From NCBI GenBank assembly GCA_964525995.1, contig CAZGIM010000007.1, positions 62,001-126,000 of the forward strand: a stretch of DNA of 64,000 bases, given 5' to 3'. The DNA comes from CAIVAT01 sp964525995 (GTDB lineage Bacteria > Bacteroidota > Bacteroidia > Bacteroidales > FEN-979). Made by a program: the position numbers and the translations under genes. Below, in pieces: positions 44,703-54,600 of this stretch. Below the pieces are notes generated by a model. It was not told the origin of the DNA, made no database searches, and saw nothing but the letters and a program-made list of their open reading frames with translations. The first letter of the stretch is position 1; every line of letters begins with the position of its first letter.

Positions 44703-45722
44703 ATGAACACGATTGATTGGAAAAATTTACCATTTGGTTATTTCAAAACGGACTACAATGTTCGTTGTTATTACAAGGATGGCAAATGGGGTGATCTGGA
44801 GGTCACCGATTCGGAATACATCACCATGCATATGGCGGCCACCTGTCTTCATTATGGTCAGGAGGCATTCGAAGGACTGAAGGCATTCACCGGTGTTGAC
44901 GGAAAGATCAGGATTTTCAGGCTTGAAGAGAATGCCAAGAGGATGGGCCGGTCGGCCCAGGGATTGCTTATGGCCGAGGTTCCGGTGTCATTATTCCGGG
45001 AAGCGGTACTTAAGGCCGTGAAACTCAATCTCAAATATGTTCCTCCATATGGAACAGGGGCCTCTTTGTATATCAGGCCTTTGTTGATCGGGACAGGTCC
45101 CGAAGTTGGCGTCAAACCGGGTAAGGAATACACCTTTATGGTTTTTGTCGGTCCCGTGGGACCCTATTTCAAGGAAGGCTTTAACCCCGTCAAAATGCAG
45201 ATTGTACGCGATTTTGACCGTGCGGCGCCATTAGGAACAGGCCATATCAAGGTCGGCGGTAATTATGCAGCAAGCCTTCAAGCCGGAGAACGGGCGCATC
45301 ATGATGGATTTGCATCCGCTATATTTCTTGATGCCAGAGAAAAAAAGTACATCGACGAAGCAGGACCAGCCAACTTTTTCGGAATCAAGAACAATACCTA
45401 TGTCACCCCCGACTCGGTATCCATCCTGCCATCCATTACCAATATGTCGCTCCGTGAACTGGCCCTTGAAATGGGAATGAAGGTCGAACGCCGTCATGTT
45501 CCCGTTGAGGAACTGGAAGAGTTTACAGAGGTCGGCGCATGCGGAACGGCTGCAGTGATCTCACCGATCAAGATGATCCACGACCGTGAAACCGGAAAGG
45601 TATATAATTATTGTAAAGACGGAAAAGCCGGAGCGGTTTCCGAAAAACTGTACAACGAACTTAAAGGCATTCAGGAAGGATGTATCCCCGACAGGCACGG
45701 GTGGATTACCATTGTCGAATAA
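44703..45722 (+). CDS. ilvE: Branched-chain amino acid aminotransferase
   Basis: 339 residues from the ATG at 44703; an upstream in-frame ATG at 44631 adds 24 unconserved residues and is less likely. It is a fold-type IV PLP enzyme: HYGQEAFEGLKAF at the N-terminus, the PLP-lysine region GTGHIKVGGNYAAS, DEAGPANFFGI, and EVGACGTAAVISPI. It makes or degrades Leu, Ile and Val by transamination with 2-oxoglutarate. TAATTTTA at 44656-44663 is a 7/8 -7 element. Its stop abuts the pyrF stop with no gap (TAATTA). Confidence 0.96.
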   Translation: MNTIDWKNLPFGYFKTDYNVRCYYKDGKWGDLEVTDSEYITMHMAATCLHYGQEAFEGLKAFTGVDGKIRIFRLEENAKRMGRSAQGLLMAEVPVSLFREAVLKAVKLNLKYVPPYGTGASLYIRPLLIGTGPEVGVKPGKEYTFMVFVGPVGPYFKEGFNPVKMQIVRDFDRAAPLGTGHIKVGGNYAASLQAGERAHHDGFASAIFLDAREKKYIDEAGPANFFGIKNNTYVTPDSVSILPSITNMSLRELALEMGMKVERRHVPVEELEEFTEVGACGTAAVISPIKMIHDRETGKVYNYCKDGKAGAVSEKLYNELKGIQEGCIPDRHGWITIVE

Positions 45723-46547
45723 TTATAGTGCCTCCGACATCTCCGATTGCATTCGTTTCGCCTCCTGCCGGGCATCATTTGCAAATCCGACCCCTCCGGA
45801 TGCATAAATGATATTCCTGGATGAATTAACAATCAACCCGCATTCCCGGGTCATTCCGTACTTAATGACCTGTTGAAGGCTTCCTCCCTGTGCTCCGACT
45901 CCCGGAACCAGAAGGAAATGGTCGGGCACCAACGCTCTGACACGGGTAAGCATTTCAGCCTGGGTGGCTCCCACTACATACATCATGTTCCCCGGATTTC
46001 CCCACTGCTGTGAATTGAGGAGTACCTGTTCAAACAACCTTGTGGTTCCGTCCTGAAAAAACTGAAAGTCCTCAGCTCCTCTGTTTGATGTCAGCGCTAA
46101 CACAATAATCCATTTTTCCGGATAGGAGAGGAATGGCTTGACGGAATCCTCTCCCATGTAAGGAGCCACCGTTACGGCATCGAAGTTCATTCCCGAAGAA
46201 GCCTCGTCAAAGACGGCTCTTGCATACTGCTGCGAGGTATTACCGATATCGCCCCGTTTTGCATCCGCAATGGTGAAAACCTGATCCCGGTAATGGCTGT
46301 TCAGGTATTGAATGGTCCGAAAAAGACTGGTCATCCCTTTAATTCCGGCGGCTTCATAAAATGCAAAGTTGGGCTTGTATGCAATGGCTAAATCGTGGGT
46401 GGCGTCGATGATCTGGCGGTTAAACTCAAATATTGGATCCTCATGATCAAGCAAATGAACCGGAATCCTGGAAATGTCGGTATCGAGACCGATACAGAGA
46501 AATGTCTTTTTTGAAAAGATCAGGTTGATGAGGGTCTTTCTGTCCAT
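45723..46547 (-). CDS. pyrF: Orotidine 5'-phosphate decarboxylase
   Basis: 274 residues from the ATG at 46547; an earlier in-frame start at 46610 would overlap prfA. The catalytic motif is ADAKRGDIGNTSQQYARAVF. FLCIGLDTD, AYKPNFAFYEAAG and FLLVPGVGAQGG belong to the type II (PyrF2-like) form. It makes UMP from OMP, the last step of pyrimidine synthesis. It starts seven bases after the prfA stop, so the two are co-transcribed. Confidence 0.95.
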   Translation of the reverse strand: MDRKTLINLIFSKKTFLCIGLDTDISRIPVHLLDHEDPIFEFNRQIIDATHDLAIAYKPNFAFYEAAGIKGMTSLFRTIQYLNSHYRDQVFTIADAKRGDIGNTSQQYARAVFDEASSGMNFDAVTVAPYMGEDSVKPFLSYPEKWIIVLALTSNRGAEDFQFFQDGTTRLFEQVLLNSQQWGNPGNMMYVVGATQAEMLTRVRALVPDHFLLVPGVGAQGGSLQQVIKYGMTRECGLIVNSSRNIIYASGGVGFANDARQEAKRMQSEMSEAL

Positions 46548-46554
46548 TGTGCTG

Positions 46555-47631
46555 TTATTCGTTTCCTGCTTCTTTAAGGCGTTCGGCATTCTCGGCAAGC
46601 TGAAGGGCATCGATCAGGGGTTGAACCTCTCCGTCCATGATGACCGGCAGATTGTACAAGGTCATGTTGATCCGATGATCAGTCACCCGGCTTTGCGGAT
46701 AGTTGTAAGTCCTGATTTTCGCCGATCGGTCACCTGTCGAAACCATGGTTTTCCTTTTCTTTGATATCTCATCCAGATATTTTTGGTGTTCCAGTTCATA
46801 AAGCCTGGTTCTGAGGACTTTGAGCGCCTTCTCGTAATTTTTGATCTGCGATTTTTCATCCTGGCATGATACTACAATACCCGAAGGAATATGAGTTAGC
46901 CGGATCGCCGAATAAGTGGTATTGACCGATTGTCCGCCGGGTCCAGATGAACAAAAGGTATCTTTCCTGATATCGGCTGCTTTTATTTCAACGTCAAATT
47001 CATCTGCCTCAGGGAGTACTGCGACTGTTGCGGCAGAGGTGTGTACCCTTCCCTGGGTCTCGGTCTGTGGAACCCGTTGTACACGGTGTACCCCCGACTC
47101 ATATTTAAGCTGCCCGTAAACATTCTCACCCGACACATCGAAAATGATTTCCTTGAATCCTCCCATTGTGCCCTCCGTGAAGTCAACAAGATCGACTTTC
47201 CACCGACGGTTTTCGCAATACTTATTGTACATCCTGAAAAGGTCTCCTGCAAAGATGCTGGCCTCGTCGCCGCCTGTACCGGCGCGGATCTCCACGACGG
47301 CGTTCTTGCCATCCTCAGGATCGGCCGGTACCAGCATCATCCTGATCTCCTCTTCCATCTTCTCCTTTTCGTCGGTCAGTATCGTCAATTCCTCTTTTGC
47401 CATGGTGCGAAATTCCTCATCTTTCTCGTTATACAGGATATCGCGGGTATGGTCGAGGTTGGCCAGAACATTTTTATACCGTTCAAAAGCCTCCATGATG
47501 GGCAGCAATTCTTTGTAGTCCTTACTGAGCCTGATGTATCGCTTCATGTCTGCCATCGCCGAAGGATCATTCATCTGGACCTGAATATCTTCAAAACGAA
47601 CCTTGATCGCTTCTAATTTCTCAATCATCAT
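46555..47631 (-). CDS. prfA: Peptide chain release factor 1
   Basis: 358 residues. The GGQ motif lies in SSGPGGQSVNTTYSAIRLTHIPSG. An RF1-type stop-codon anticodon region precedes it, and the KSQIKNYEKALKVLRTRLYELE and DHRINMTLY stretches are typical of RF1. It terminates at UAA and UAG. A perfect -7 element lies at 47649-47656. Confidence 0.97.
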   Translation of the reverse strand: MMIEKLEAIKVRFEDIQVQMNDPSAMADMKRYIRLSKDYKELLPIMEAFERYKNVLANLDHTRDILYNEKDEEFRTMAKEELTILTDEKEKMEEEIRMMLVPADPEDGKNAVVEIRAGTGGDEASIFAGDLFRMYNKYCENRRWKVDLVDFTEGTMGGFKEIIFDVSGENVYGQLKYESGVHRVQRVPQTETQGRVHTSAATVAVLPEADEFDVEIKAADIRKDTFCSSGPGGQSVNTTYSAIRLTHIPSGIVVSCQDEKSQIKNYEKALKVLRTRLYELEHQKYLDEISKKRKTMVSTGDRSAKIRTYNYPQSRVTDHRINMTLYNLPVIMDGEVQPLIDALQLAENAERLKEAGNE

Positions 47632-47648
47632 TAATAATTATAGGGTTG

Positions 47649-47656
47649 CAAATTTA
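47649..47656 (-). promoter_or_regulatory. -7 element of prfA-pyrF
   Basis: The minus strand reads TAAATTTG, a perfect TAnnTTTG, 17 bases before the prfA ATG. No TTTG is found at the usual -33 spacing. Confidence 0.55.
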
Positions 47657-47743
47657 CGAAAATTAGGGATGGTACTGACAGGCTTTGATAAGGGAGAGGA
47701 CGGGAGGCATGAGTAACCTGTGAACCGGATTGCAGCCCGGAAA

Positions 47744-48919
47744 TCAACCGGTATAAATCAGATTGCCTTCAGGTCCTTTCAAGGTCAGTTTTTTTTCGTG
47801 GTGGGTTTCACAATAACCAATAATCTGGGCTTCAATATTAAAGTTACGGGCAATTCTCATGATTTCGTCAGCATGAGTCTCGGGTAGATAGATTTCAAAG
47901 CGATGCCCCATGTTAAACACCCGGTACATTTCGTACCAGGTCGTGTCGGATTCTTCCTGTATCATTTTAAACAGCGGTGGAACAGGAAAGAGGTTGTCTT
48001 TATGGATATGGAGTTTGTCGATGAAATGGAGAACTTTTGTCTGGCCGCCACCACTGCAATGAACCATTCCATGTATGACCTGCCGCATATTCAGGAGTAC
48101 TTCACGGATCACGGGAGCATAGGTACGAGTGGGTGAAAGGATCAGGTGACCGATATCAATTCCCGGAATTTCAGACGGTTGTGTCAGATTTCTGCTTCCC
48201 GTATAGACCAGGTCAGATTGAATTGACGGATCGTAACTTTCCGGGTAGCCGATGCGGTATGTCGAACCAAGTACATCATGCCGGGCTGAGGTGAGTCCAT
48301 TGCTGCCCATACCTCCATTGTAGTTTTTTTCATAATTAGCCTGTCCTGATGAAGATAGTCCGACAATAACGTCCCTGTTGCCGATGTTGGCATTATCAAT
48401 GACCTCATTCCGTGGCATCCTGCAGACAACTGTCGAATCTACCACGATGGTCCGTACAAGGTCGCCGATATCGGCAGTCTCACCTCCTGTTGACCAGATC
48501 CCTATTCCAGAGCTTCTCATATCCTCAAGAAAGGCCTCTGTTCCATTGATAATTTCGGCAATGACAGCTCCAGGTATGAGATTTTTGTTTCTGCCGATGG
48601 TCGAAGAGATCAGGATATTGTCAAATGCCCCAACACACAACAGGTCATCCAGGTTCATCACGATGGCATCCTGAGCAATGCCTCTCCACACAGTCAGGTC
48701 ACCGGTCTCTTTCCAGTACAAGTAGGCTAATGAGGACTTGGTTCCGGCGCCATCGGCGTGCATAATGTTACACCAATGCGGATCATTTCCGAGAATATCC
48801 GGTACTATTTTGCAGAAAGACTTGGGAAACAAACCCCGGTCAATTGTGCGGATTGCGTTATGAACATCCTCTTTTGTGGGAGAAACCCCGCGTTGCTCGT
48901 ATTTTGAGTTTCGGATCAT
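47744..48919 (-). CDS. purM: Phosphoribosylformylglycinamidine cyclo-ligase (AIR synthetase)
   Basis: 391 residues, the longer form usual in Bacteroidota. AIR-synthase features: MHADGAGTKSSLAYLYWKETGDLTVWRGIAQDAIVMNLDDLLCVGA, STGGETADIGDLVRT, VGLSSSGQANYEKNYNGGMGSNG, and MVHCSGGGQTKVLHF. It closes the imidazole ring of AIR, using ATP, in purine synthesis. Its start overlaps the stop of the OmpA-family gene by four bases. Confidence 0.95.
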   Translation of the reverse strand: MIRNSKYEQRGVSPTKEDVHNAIRTIDRGLFPKSFCKIVPDILGNDPHWCNIMHADGAGTKSSLAYLYWKETGDLTVWRGIAQDAIVMNLDDLLCVGAFDNILISSTIGRNKNLIPGAVIAEIINGTEAFLEDMRSSGIGIWSTGGETADIGDLVRTIVVDSTVVCRMPRNEVIDNANIGNRDVIVGLSSSGQANYEKNYNGGMGSNGLTSARHDVLGSTYRIGYPESYDPSIQSDLVYTGSRNLTQPSEIPGIDIGHLILSPTRTYAPVIREVLLNMRQVIHGMVHCSGGGQTKVLHFIDKLHIHKDNLFPVPPLFKMIQEESDTTWYEMYRVFNMGHRFEIYLPETHADEIMRIARNFNIEAQIIGYCETHHEKKLTLKGPEGNLIYTG

Positions 48920-51540
48920 TCAAAGATAATCTCGCCGTTCGCTTCATCCAAACTGAAGTTCCCAAACAATTTCAGGGTGTTATCGCCAAATTGGAACGAA
49001 ACAATCTTTTTATTGACGGTGGCTTTCAAGTCATTAACCGTGTTCTTCCCGATACGGACCGATTTAAGGGTGACCACGGCCTTATCGGTCACGGTGCCTT
49101 CTCCTAAAATCTTGGTGGGATCGCCCTCGAAATTTGACTTGTCGATAACCCCGTCTTTCAGCAGTTTAAGGATAATAGCCGGAGAGATGTACAGGGACTT
49201 CTCTTTTGAGTCCAGGACAAAGGTGGTCGTAATCCCGTTAATGTATCCGGTACCTTCGAAATATCCCTCTTTGGTTTTTTTGACAGTCACGTTGTTTTCC
49301 TCCGGCTTGACCACAAGTTCGATCTTTGTCGGACTTGTTTTTACAATTTTTGCTTTAGGGATGTAATCATTTCGAAGGATGGAAAATTCAGTTCTTCTGT
49401 TTAGTTGATGAGCGGCCTCTTTGATGGCTGTTGTGGGGAGCAGGGCAATAACCGAATCGTTCAGTATCGTTCCAGAGGTAAATACGTATCCTTCGCGGGT
49501 GATATCTTTTGTAAGGGTTCGCGGAACCCTTTCGCCGTACCCTTTTGCAACCAGGCGCTCAGGGTCGATTCCTCGTGATATCAGGTAATCGACGACACTC
49601 TGGGCACGCCGCTGTGAAAGGATATCATTGCGTTCGTCAATATCGCGTGAATCAGTATGCGATGCCAGTTCAATGACCAGATTTTCGTTGGCATCCAGCG
49701 TTTCGATGAGTCCCTGCAGGGAATCGCGATACTGAGGCTTCAGATCCCATTTGGCCAGGTCATAAAGGATGTCGGGAAGTACCACCGGCTTTTTCGGGAT
49801 CGGCCGAAGTACAAAATTCCGGATCAGGTCTTTGCTTTTTTCAAGACCAACCGTGGTTTCCCTACCTTTTTCATTGAAATAATCCTTTCGTGTCACGAGT
49901 ATATCATACGTAGTATTTGCAGCGATCTGCATTTTGTTAAAGCTGTAATGGCCTTTATCATCTGTCTGATCCTCCAACTCTCGCCCGTTGGTACCCGTGA
50001 TATGTACCGTTGCACCCGAAACCGGTTGCAGTGTTCGGTCGTCGGTAATGGTACCTTCAAGGGTGAAATATACAGGCGGTATCACGAATGAATAGATGTC
50101 ATCGCGTCCCTTTCCACCTGGCCGGTTGGAGGAAAAAAGACCCTGTTCTGATTCGTCGCCGTTAAAAACAATGGCAAAATCATCGGCCGAAGAATTGATC
50201 GGATATCGCATATTTTCGGGGGTACTCCATCCGGGCTGAGCTGGCTGGGGAGCCTGATATGCCTGAGATGTGGCACCACTGATGTTGGAAAGGGGCTGCG
50301 CATCGCCCGAAGATTGCCATTGGTAACTGGTCGCACCACTGATCGTCGATAACTGTTGTCCTCCTTTGCTTTCCCACTGGTACGTTGGATTTTTACCAGA
50401 CTTGGAAAAAGTTGAGACGAAAATATCAAGTCCCCCCATTCCCGGATGTCCGTTTGAAGCAAAATAGAGGACACTGTCGTTGCGGATGAAGGGAAACAGC
50501 TCATCCCCAGGGGTATTAATTTCAGGTCCCAGATTTTTCTTAAGATACTTACCCGTTTTTTTATCCTTTTTTACGACCCAAATATCTTTTCCGCCGTATC
50601 CTCCGGGTAAATCAGCCGAAAAATAGATGGATTCATCAGAGGAGAGGGAAGGATGTCCTACCACCGTTGAAGAATCGCCGCCTAAATCAATGATTTCAGG
50701 TTCTGACCAGTTGGATCCTCCTTGCCGACTTACTTTAAAAATGGCGCAACCGTTTTTGCGCCGGGGGTCGTTCCAACACCTGGTGAAATAGAACGCGGAG
50801 AAGCGTTGGTTGAATTGACCTACTCCGTCATTGGCTTTCGAATTGATCATCTCCCCGCCGTCGGCCACAACGGGCTTGCTCCAATCACCTTTTTTGTCAA
50901 TCCTGCTGAAAAAGAAATCTGAAAAACCCAACCCGGTCCAATTGTCAATGTCCCTGCCTTTGGCTCCGTTACGGTCGGAAGTAAAGATGATCGAAAGAAA
51001 TTTTTTATCGGCATAGGCAGCAGCAAATTCATCTTCTTTGGTGTTCAGCGGTTTTTCCCATTTCACGTCATATTTCGTCGGATTCTGAATCCACTCTTTG
51101 GCAAGAAGGCAACTCTCAATGGCAGCGTCAACCGATTTGTCGGCCGGCAACAATTCCTTATAGGCTTTATACTGTTTTATTGCTTCATCATAGTTACCGT
51201 TAGTCTTCAGCATATTGGCATAGGAGAGAAGGACCTTAGGATCGTTTTTGACATATTTTGGGTTTGTGACGAGTCTTTTATAAGCAGTCTCCGCTTTTTT
51301 TGTATTGTTCATCATCCGGTAGCATTCGGCGATTCGCAGGGAGATTCGGTCCCGTTCGGCTTTATTGTTCTTTACTTTTGAGTATGCTTTTTGATATTTC
51401 TGCAGGGCCAGTAAGTACATCTGATCAGAATAGGCCCCATCTGCCGCCCTTGTTTGCTTATTTTGTGCATAAAGGATCTGACAGGAGGCAGTGATCAGGA
51501 TAAAAACCAGAGTTAGAAACCGGGGATGACGCATGTTCAT
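48916..51540 (-). CDS. PorE-like OmpA protein with retropepsin-like tail
   Basis: 874 residues. Domains in order: signal peptide (lipobox-like TASC near 20, or cleavage after YAQ), TPR-like repeats (about 30-150), a PD40/WD40-like propeller (about 170-480), a CarboxypepD-like domain (FTLEGTITDDRTLQPVSGATVHITG), OmpA_C (IELASHTDSRDIDERNDILSQRRAQSVVDYL), and a C-terminal ~110 residues resembling a retropepsin-like beta fold. TPR-propeller-CRD-OmpA is the layout of PorE of the T9SS, which ties the secretion core to peptidoglycan. Residues 387-425 hold two 19-20 residue repeats (YQW...ISGATS) inserted in the propeller. The tail is discussed in the findings. The usual PorE has no such tail. Confidence 0.82.
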   Translation of the reverse strand: MNMRHPRFLTLVFILITASCQILYAQNKQTRAADGAYSDQMYLLALQKYQKAYSKVKNNKAERDRISLRIAECYRMMNNTKKAETAYKRLVTNPKYVKNDPKVLLSYANMLKTNGNYDEAIKQYKAYKELLPADKSVDAAIESCLLAKEWIQNPTKYDVKWEKPLNTKEDEFAAAYADKKFLSIIFTSDRNGAKGRDIDNWTGLGFSDFFFSRIDKKGDWSKPVVADGGEMINSKANDGVGQFNQRFSAFYFTRCWNDPRRKNGCAIFKVSRQGGSNWSEPEIIDLGGDSSTVVGHPSLSSDESIYFSADLPGGYGGKDIWVVKKDKKTGKYLKKNLGPEINTPGDELFPFIRNDSVLYFASNGHPGMGGLDIFVSTFSKSGKNPTYQWESKGGQQLSTISGATSYQWQSSGDAQPLSNISGATSQAYQAPQPAQPGWSTPENMRYPINSSADDFAIVFNGDESEQGLFSSNRPGGKGRDDIYSFVIPPVYFTLEGTITDDRTLQPVSGATVHITGTNGRELEDQTDDKGHYSFNKMQIAANTTYDILVTRKDYFNEKGRETTVGLEKSKDLIRNFVLRPIPKKPVVLPDILYDLAKWDLKPQYRDSLQGLIETLDANENLVIELASHTDSRDIDERNDILSQRRAQSVVDYLISRGIDPERLVAKGYGERVPRTLTKDITREGYVFTSGTILNDSVIALLPTTAIKEAAHQLNRRTEFSILRNDYIPKAKIVKTSPTKIELVVKPEENNVTVKKTKEGYFEGTGYINGITTTFVLDSKEKSLYISPAIILKLLKDGVIDKSNFEGDPTKILGEGTVTDKAVVTLKSVRIGKNTVNDLKATVNKKIVSFQFGDNTLKLFGNFSLDEANGEIIFE

Positions 51541-51566
51541 GCTGATTGGATATGCTTTATAACGTA

Positions 51567-51574
51567 CAAAGATA
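51567..51574 (-). promoter_or_regulatory. -7 element of the PorE-like gene
   Basis: The minus strand reads TATCTTTG, a perfect TAnnTTTG, 26 bases before the ATG at 51540. The -33 region is not well matched. Confidence 0.55.
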
Positions 51575-51598
51575 GATAAAAGTCTGGTGTGAAAAGAT

Positions 51599-51638
51599 AA
51601 AAAAAAGAACCCTGACGGTTAAGCTACCGTCAGGGTTC
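51599..51638 (-). terminator. Rho-independent terminator of secDF
   Basis: 13-base perfect arms GAACCCTGACGGT/ACCGTCAGGGTTC (51607-51619 and 51626-51638) around a 6-base loop. On the minus strand the hairpin is followed by eight T residues, starting 21 bases after the secDF stop. Confidence 0.95.
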
Positions 51639-51659
51639 AAATAGGATACAGACAAGGAT

Positions 51660-54600
51660 TTATTTACTCTTGTTTTTTCCGGATAATTCTTTCCTTTCAC
51701 GGCGTTTTTTCTGCCAGTTCAGAATGTCATACGAGATAGGCGTAGCAACGAATACCGAAGAGTAGGTTCCGATGATAACGCCAGCTGTCAGTGCAAAGGT
51801 GAATCCCCTGAGCACTTCACCACCGAAAATAAAGATAATGATCAGTGTGACCAGGGTGACTCCTGAAGTGTTGATGGTTCGACCCAATGTGCTGTTGATA
51901 GCTCCGTTGATATTTACGGCAAGATCGCGTTTGGGGTACAAAGCCCGGTATTCACGGATCCTGTCGAAGATGATAACGGTGTCCATGATGGAATATCCGA
52001 TGATGGTCAGAATGGCAGCTATAAAGTGCTGATCCACCTCCATGCCGAATGGTAAAATACCGTAGAAGATAGAGAAGAGGCTGATGATGATCAACGAGTC
52101 GTGGAACAATGCAATGACACCTCCAAGTCCGAACTGCCAGTTTTTGAACCGGATTGCTATATAGATAAAGATGATGAGGAGTGAGAACATAACAGCCATA
52201 AACGATTTCCAGATCAGGGCATAGCTGATCGTGGGATCAACCCTCTGAGAGCTTAACAGGCCAATCACTTTGGTGGCATCGGTTGCTTTGAAATCCGGGT
52301 ACGATAAGGGAACTTTATAATAAGATTTTACTCCGTTGTATAACTTCGCATTCACGATTGAATCAGCCTTTTGGTCGCGCTCACTGATCAAATACTTGGT
52401 AGTGATCTTGACCTGATTGTTCGGTCCGAACGTTTTTACTTCGGGCGATTCACCGAACTGAGAACGGAGAGATTCGCGGATGTGGTTGGTTGAAACATTC
52501 TGATCAAAACGGACAATAAAACTGCGGCCACCGGTAAAATCAAGACCCGGGTCGAGTCCCCTGATGAAAATACTGAAGATTCCGGGAACTAAAAGGGCTA
52601 TTGACAGAATATACATCTTTTTACGAAGTCCGATGAAATTGATCTTCGTGTTATGGAGCAAATCCATGGTAAAGCGGTTGCCCGTGGTAATATGCATATC
52701 GCGGTCGAGCATCCATTCAAAGACCAGTCGGGCAATGAAGATTGAGGAGAACAGGGAGAGCAGAAGACCTAACACGAGGGTGGTGGCAAAACCTTGAACC
52801 GGGCCCGAACCAAAAATATAAAGGACAATACCGGTGAGAATGGTAGTCACGTGACCGTCGATGATGGCCGAAAGGGCGTGCCTGAAACCATCCTTTACGA
52901 CCAGTCGCATTCCTTTACCTGCCCGTATTTCCTCTCGCATACGCTCATAAATGATAACGTTGGAGTCAACCGCCATAGCCAGCGTAAGAACAATACCGGC
53001 AATACCAGGTAGGGTCAGAACCGCACCGATGGAGGCCATCACACCAAACAGGAAGAATACGTTGGCAAAGAGCGCGATGTCGGCAACGTGTCCAGCGCGG
53101 TTATAATAGAGCGACATATAAAGGAGCACACCGATGAATGCAATGATGAACGAGAGCAAACCGGCGTTAATGGATTCCTGGCCGAGGGAGGGGCCGACGA
53201 TTTCTTCAGCAACGATTCGTGCGGGTGCGGGCAGCTTTCCGGCTTTAAGAATGTTGGCAAGGTCCTGGGCCTCTTCAACGGTCATGTTGCCGCCGGTGAT
53301 TGACGACATCCCATTGGGAATTTCACCGTTTACATTCGGATAGCTGTAGATATACCCGTCAAGTACAATGGCAATCTGTTTTCCGATATTTTCACCGGTG
53401 AGCCGTTTCCAGATTCTTGCCCCTTCAGAGTTCATCGACATGGATACTTCAACCCTGCCATTTTGATCGTAGTCCTGACGCGCATTGGTGATCACGTCGC
53501 CGCCCAGGGCAGGACTGCCGTCTCTAGAAGTTATTTTTAATGCAACGAGTTCGAGGACGTCTTTTGCCTCATCCCTTGGTTTTACCGTCCAGGCTAATTT
53601 TATATCGCGTGGGAAGAGATTTTTTGTCAGCCGGAGCATATGGTTCACTCGTGCTGTGTCCTTGATGAAAGCCCTACCGACCATGGCTGTCTGACCCGCT
53701 ACGTATTGACCATTTTTATCCTGGTAAATGGCAGGGTTCAGATAGGCGAACAGAGGATTCAACCTGGCATATTCTTCAAAGGATTGTTGCCGCTTTGCTG
53801 CAACAGAGGCAGCAGAGGTATCCTTCCCAAGTTGTTTAAGCAGCGCATTACCCTTGGAAGTATCGGCTTTGCCGGTATCCGGTTTTGCTTTTGCTGCCTG
53901 TTTGGGGGCCTCTTTTTTTTCAGCCAGGACCTGTTTTGACGCAATAGCTTTTGCAGTGGCCGCGGTATCGGCACGGAGGGTACTGTCGCTGGCTATTGAA
54001 TCTGTACCGGCAAGGAGCAGTCCGGGCAGTTTTTTGTTGGCTTCGGCAAAGAAGGGCTGAAGATCAGGGAATTGATAAGTTTCCCAAAATTCAAGCTGTG
54101 CGGTTCCCTGCAAAAGCTTACGTACACGCTCGGGATCTTTAATACCGGGTAATTCGATCAGGATTCTTCCGGCGGTCTGAAGTTTTTGAATATTAGGTTG
54201 TGCCACACCAAATCGGTTGATACGGGTAGTCAGAATGTTATAAGTTCTGTCGATCGCGGCATTGCTCTCTTCCCTGATCACCTTCACAACATCCTGATTG
54301 CTGCTGTTGTAGTTTATTTTATCTTTCAGTTCGACGGTATTAAAAATAGCGGCTAATTTGGCATTGGGATCGAGTTCGGTAAAGGATTTATAGAAGAGAT
54401 CCACAAAATCGGCAGTGCTGGATTTTTCTTTTTCAATGGCAATCAGCATTGCCTTATTGAAAGTCGGATCCTGGTTATATCCCGACAGGGCGCGAATGAC
54501 GTCGGGCACTGAGACGGACATCGTCACATTCATACCGCCTTTAAGGTCGAGACCCAGATTGATCTCACGTTCACGAACATCTTTCAGGGTGTACTTCTTG

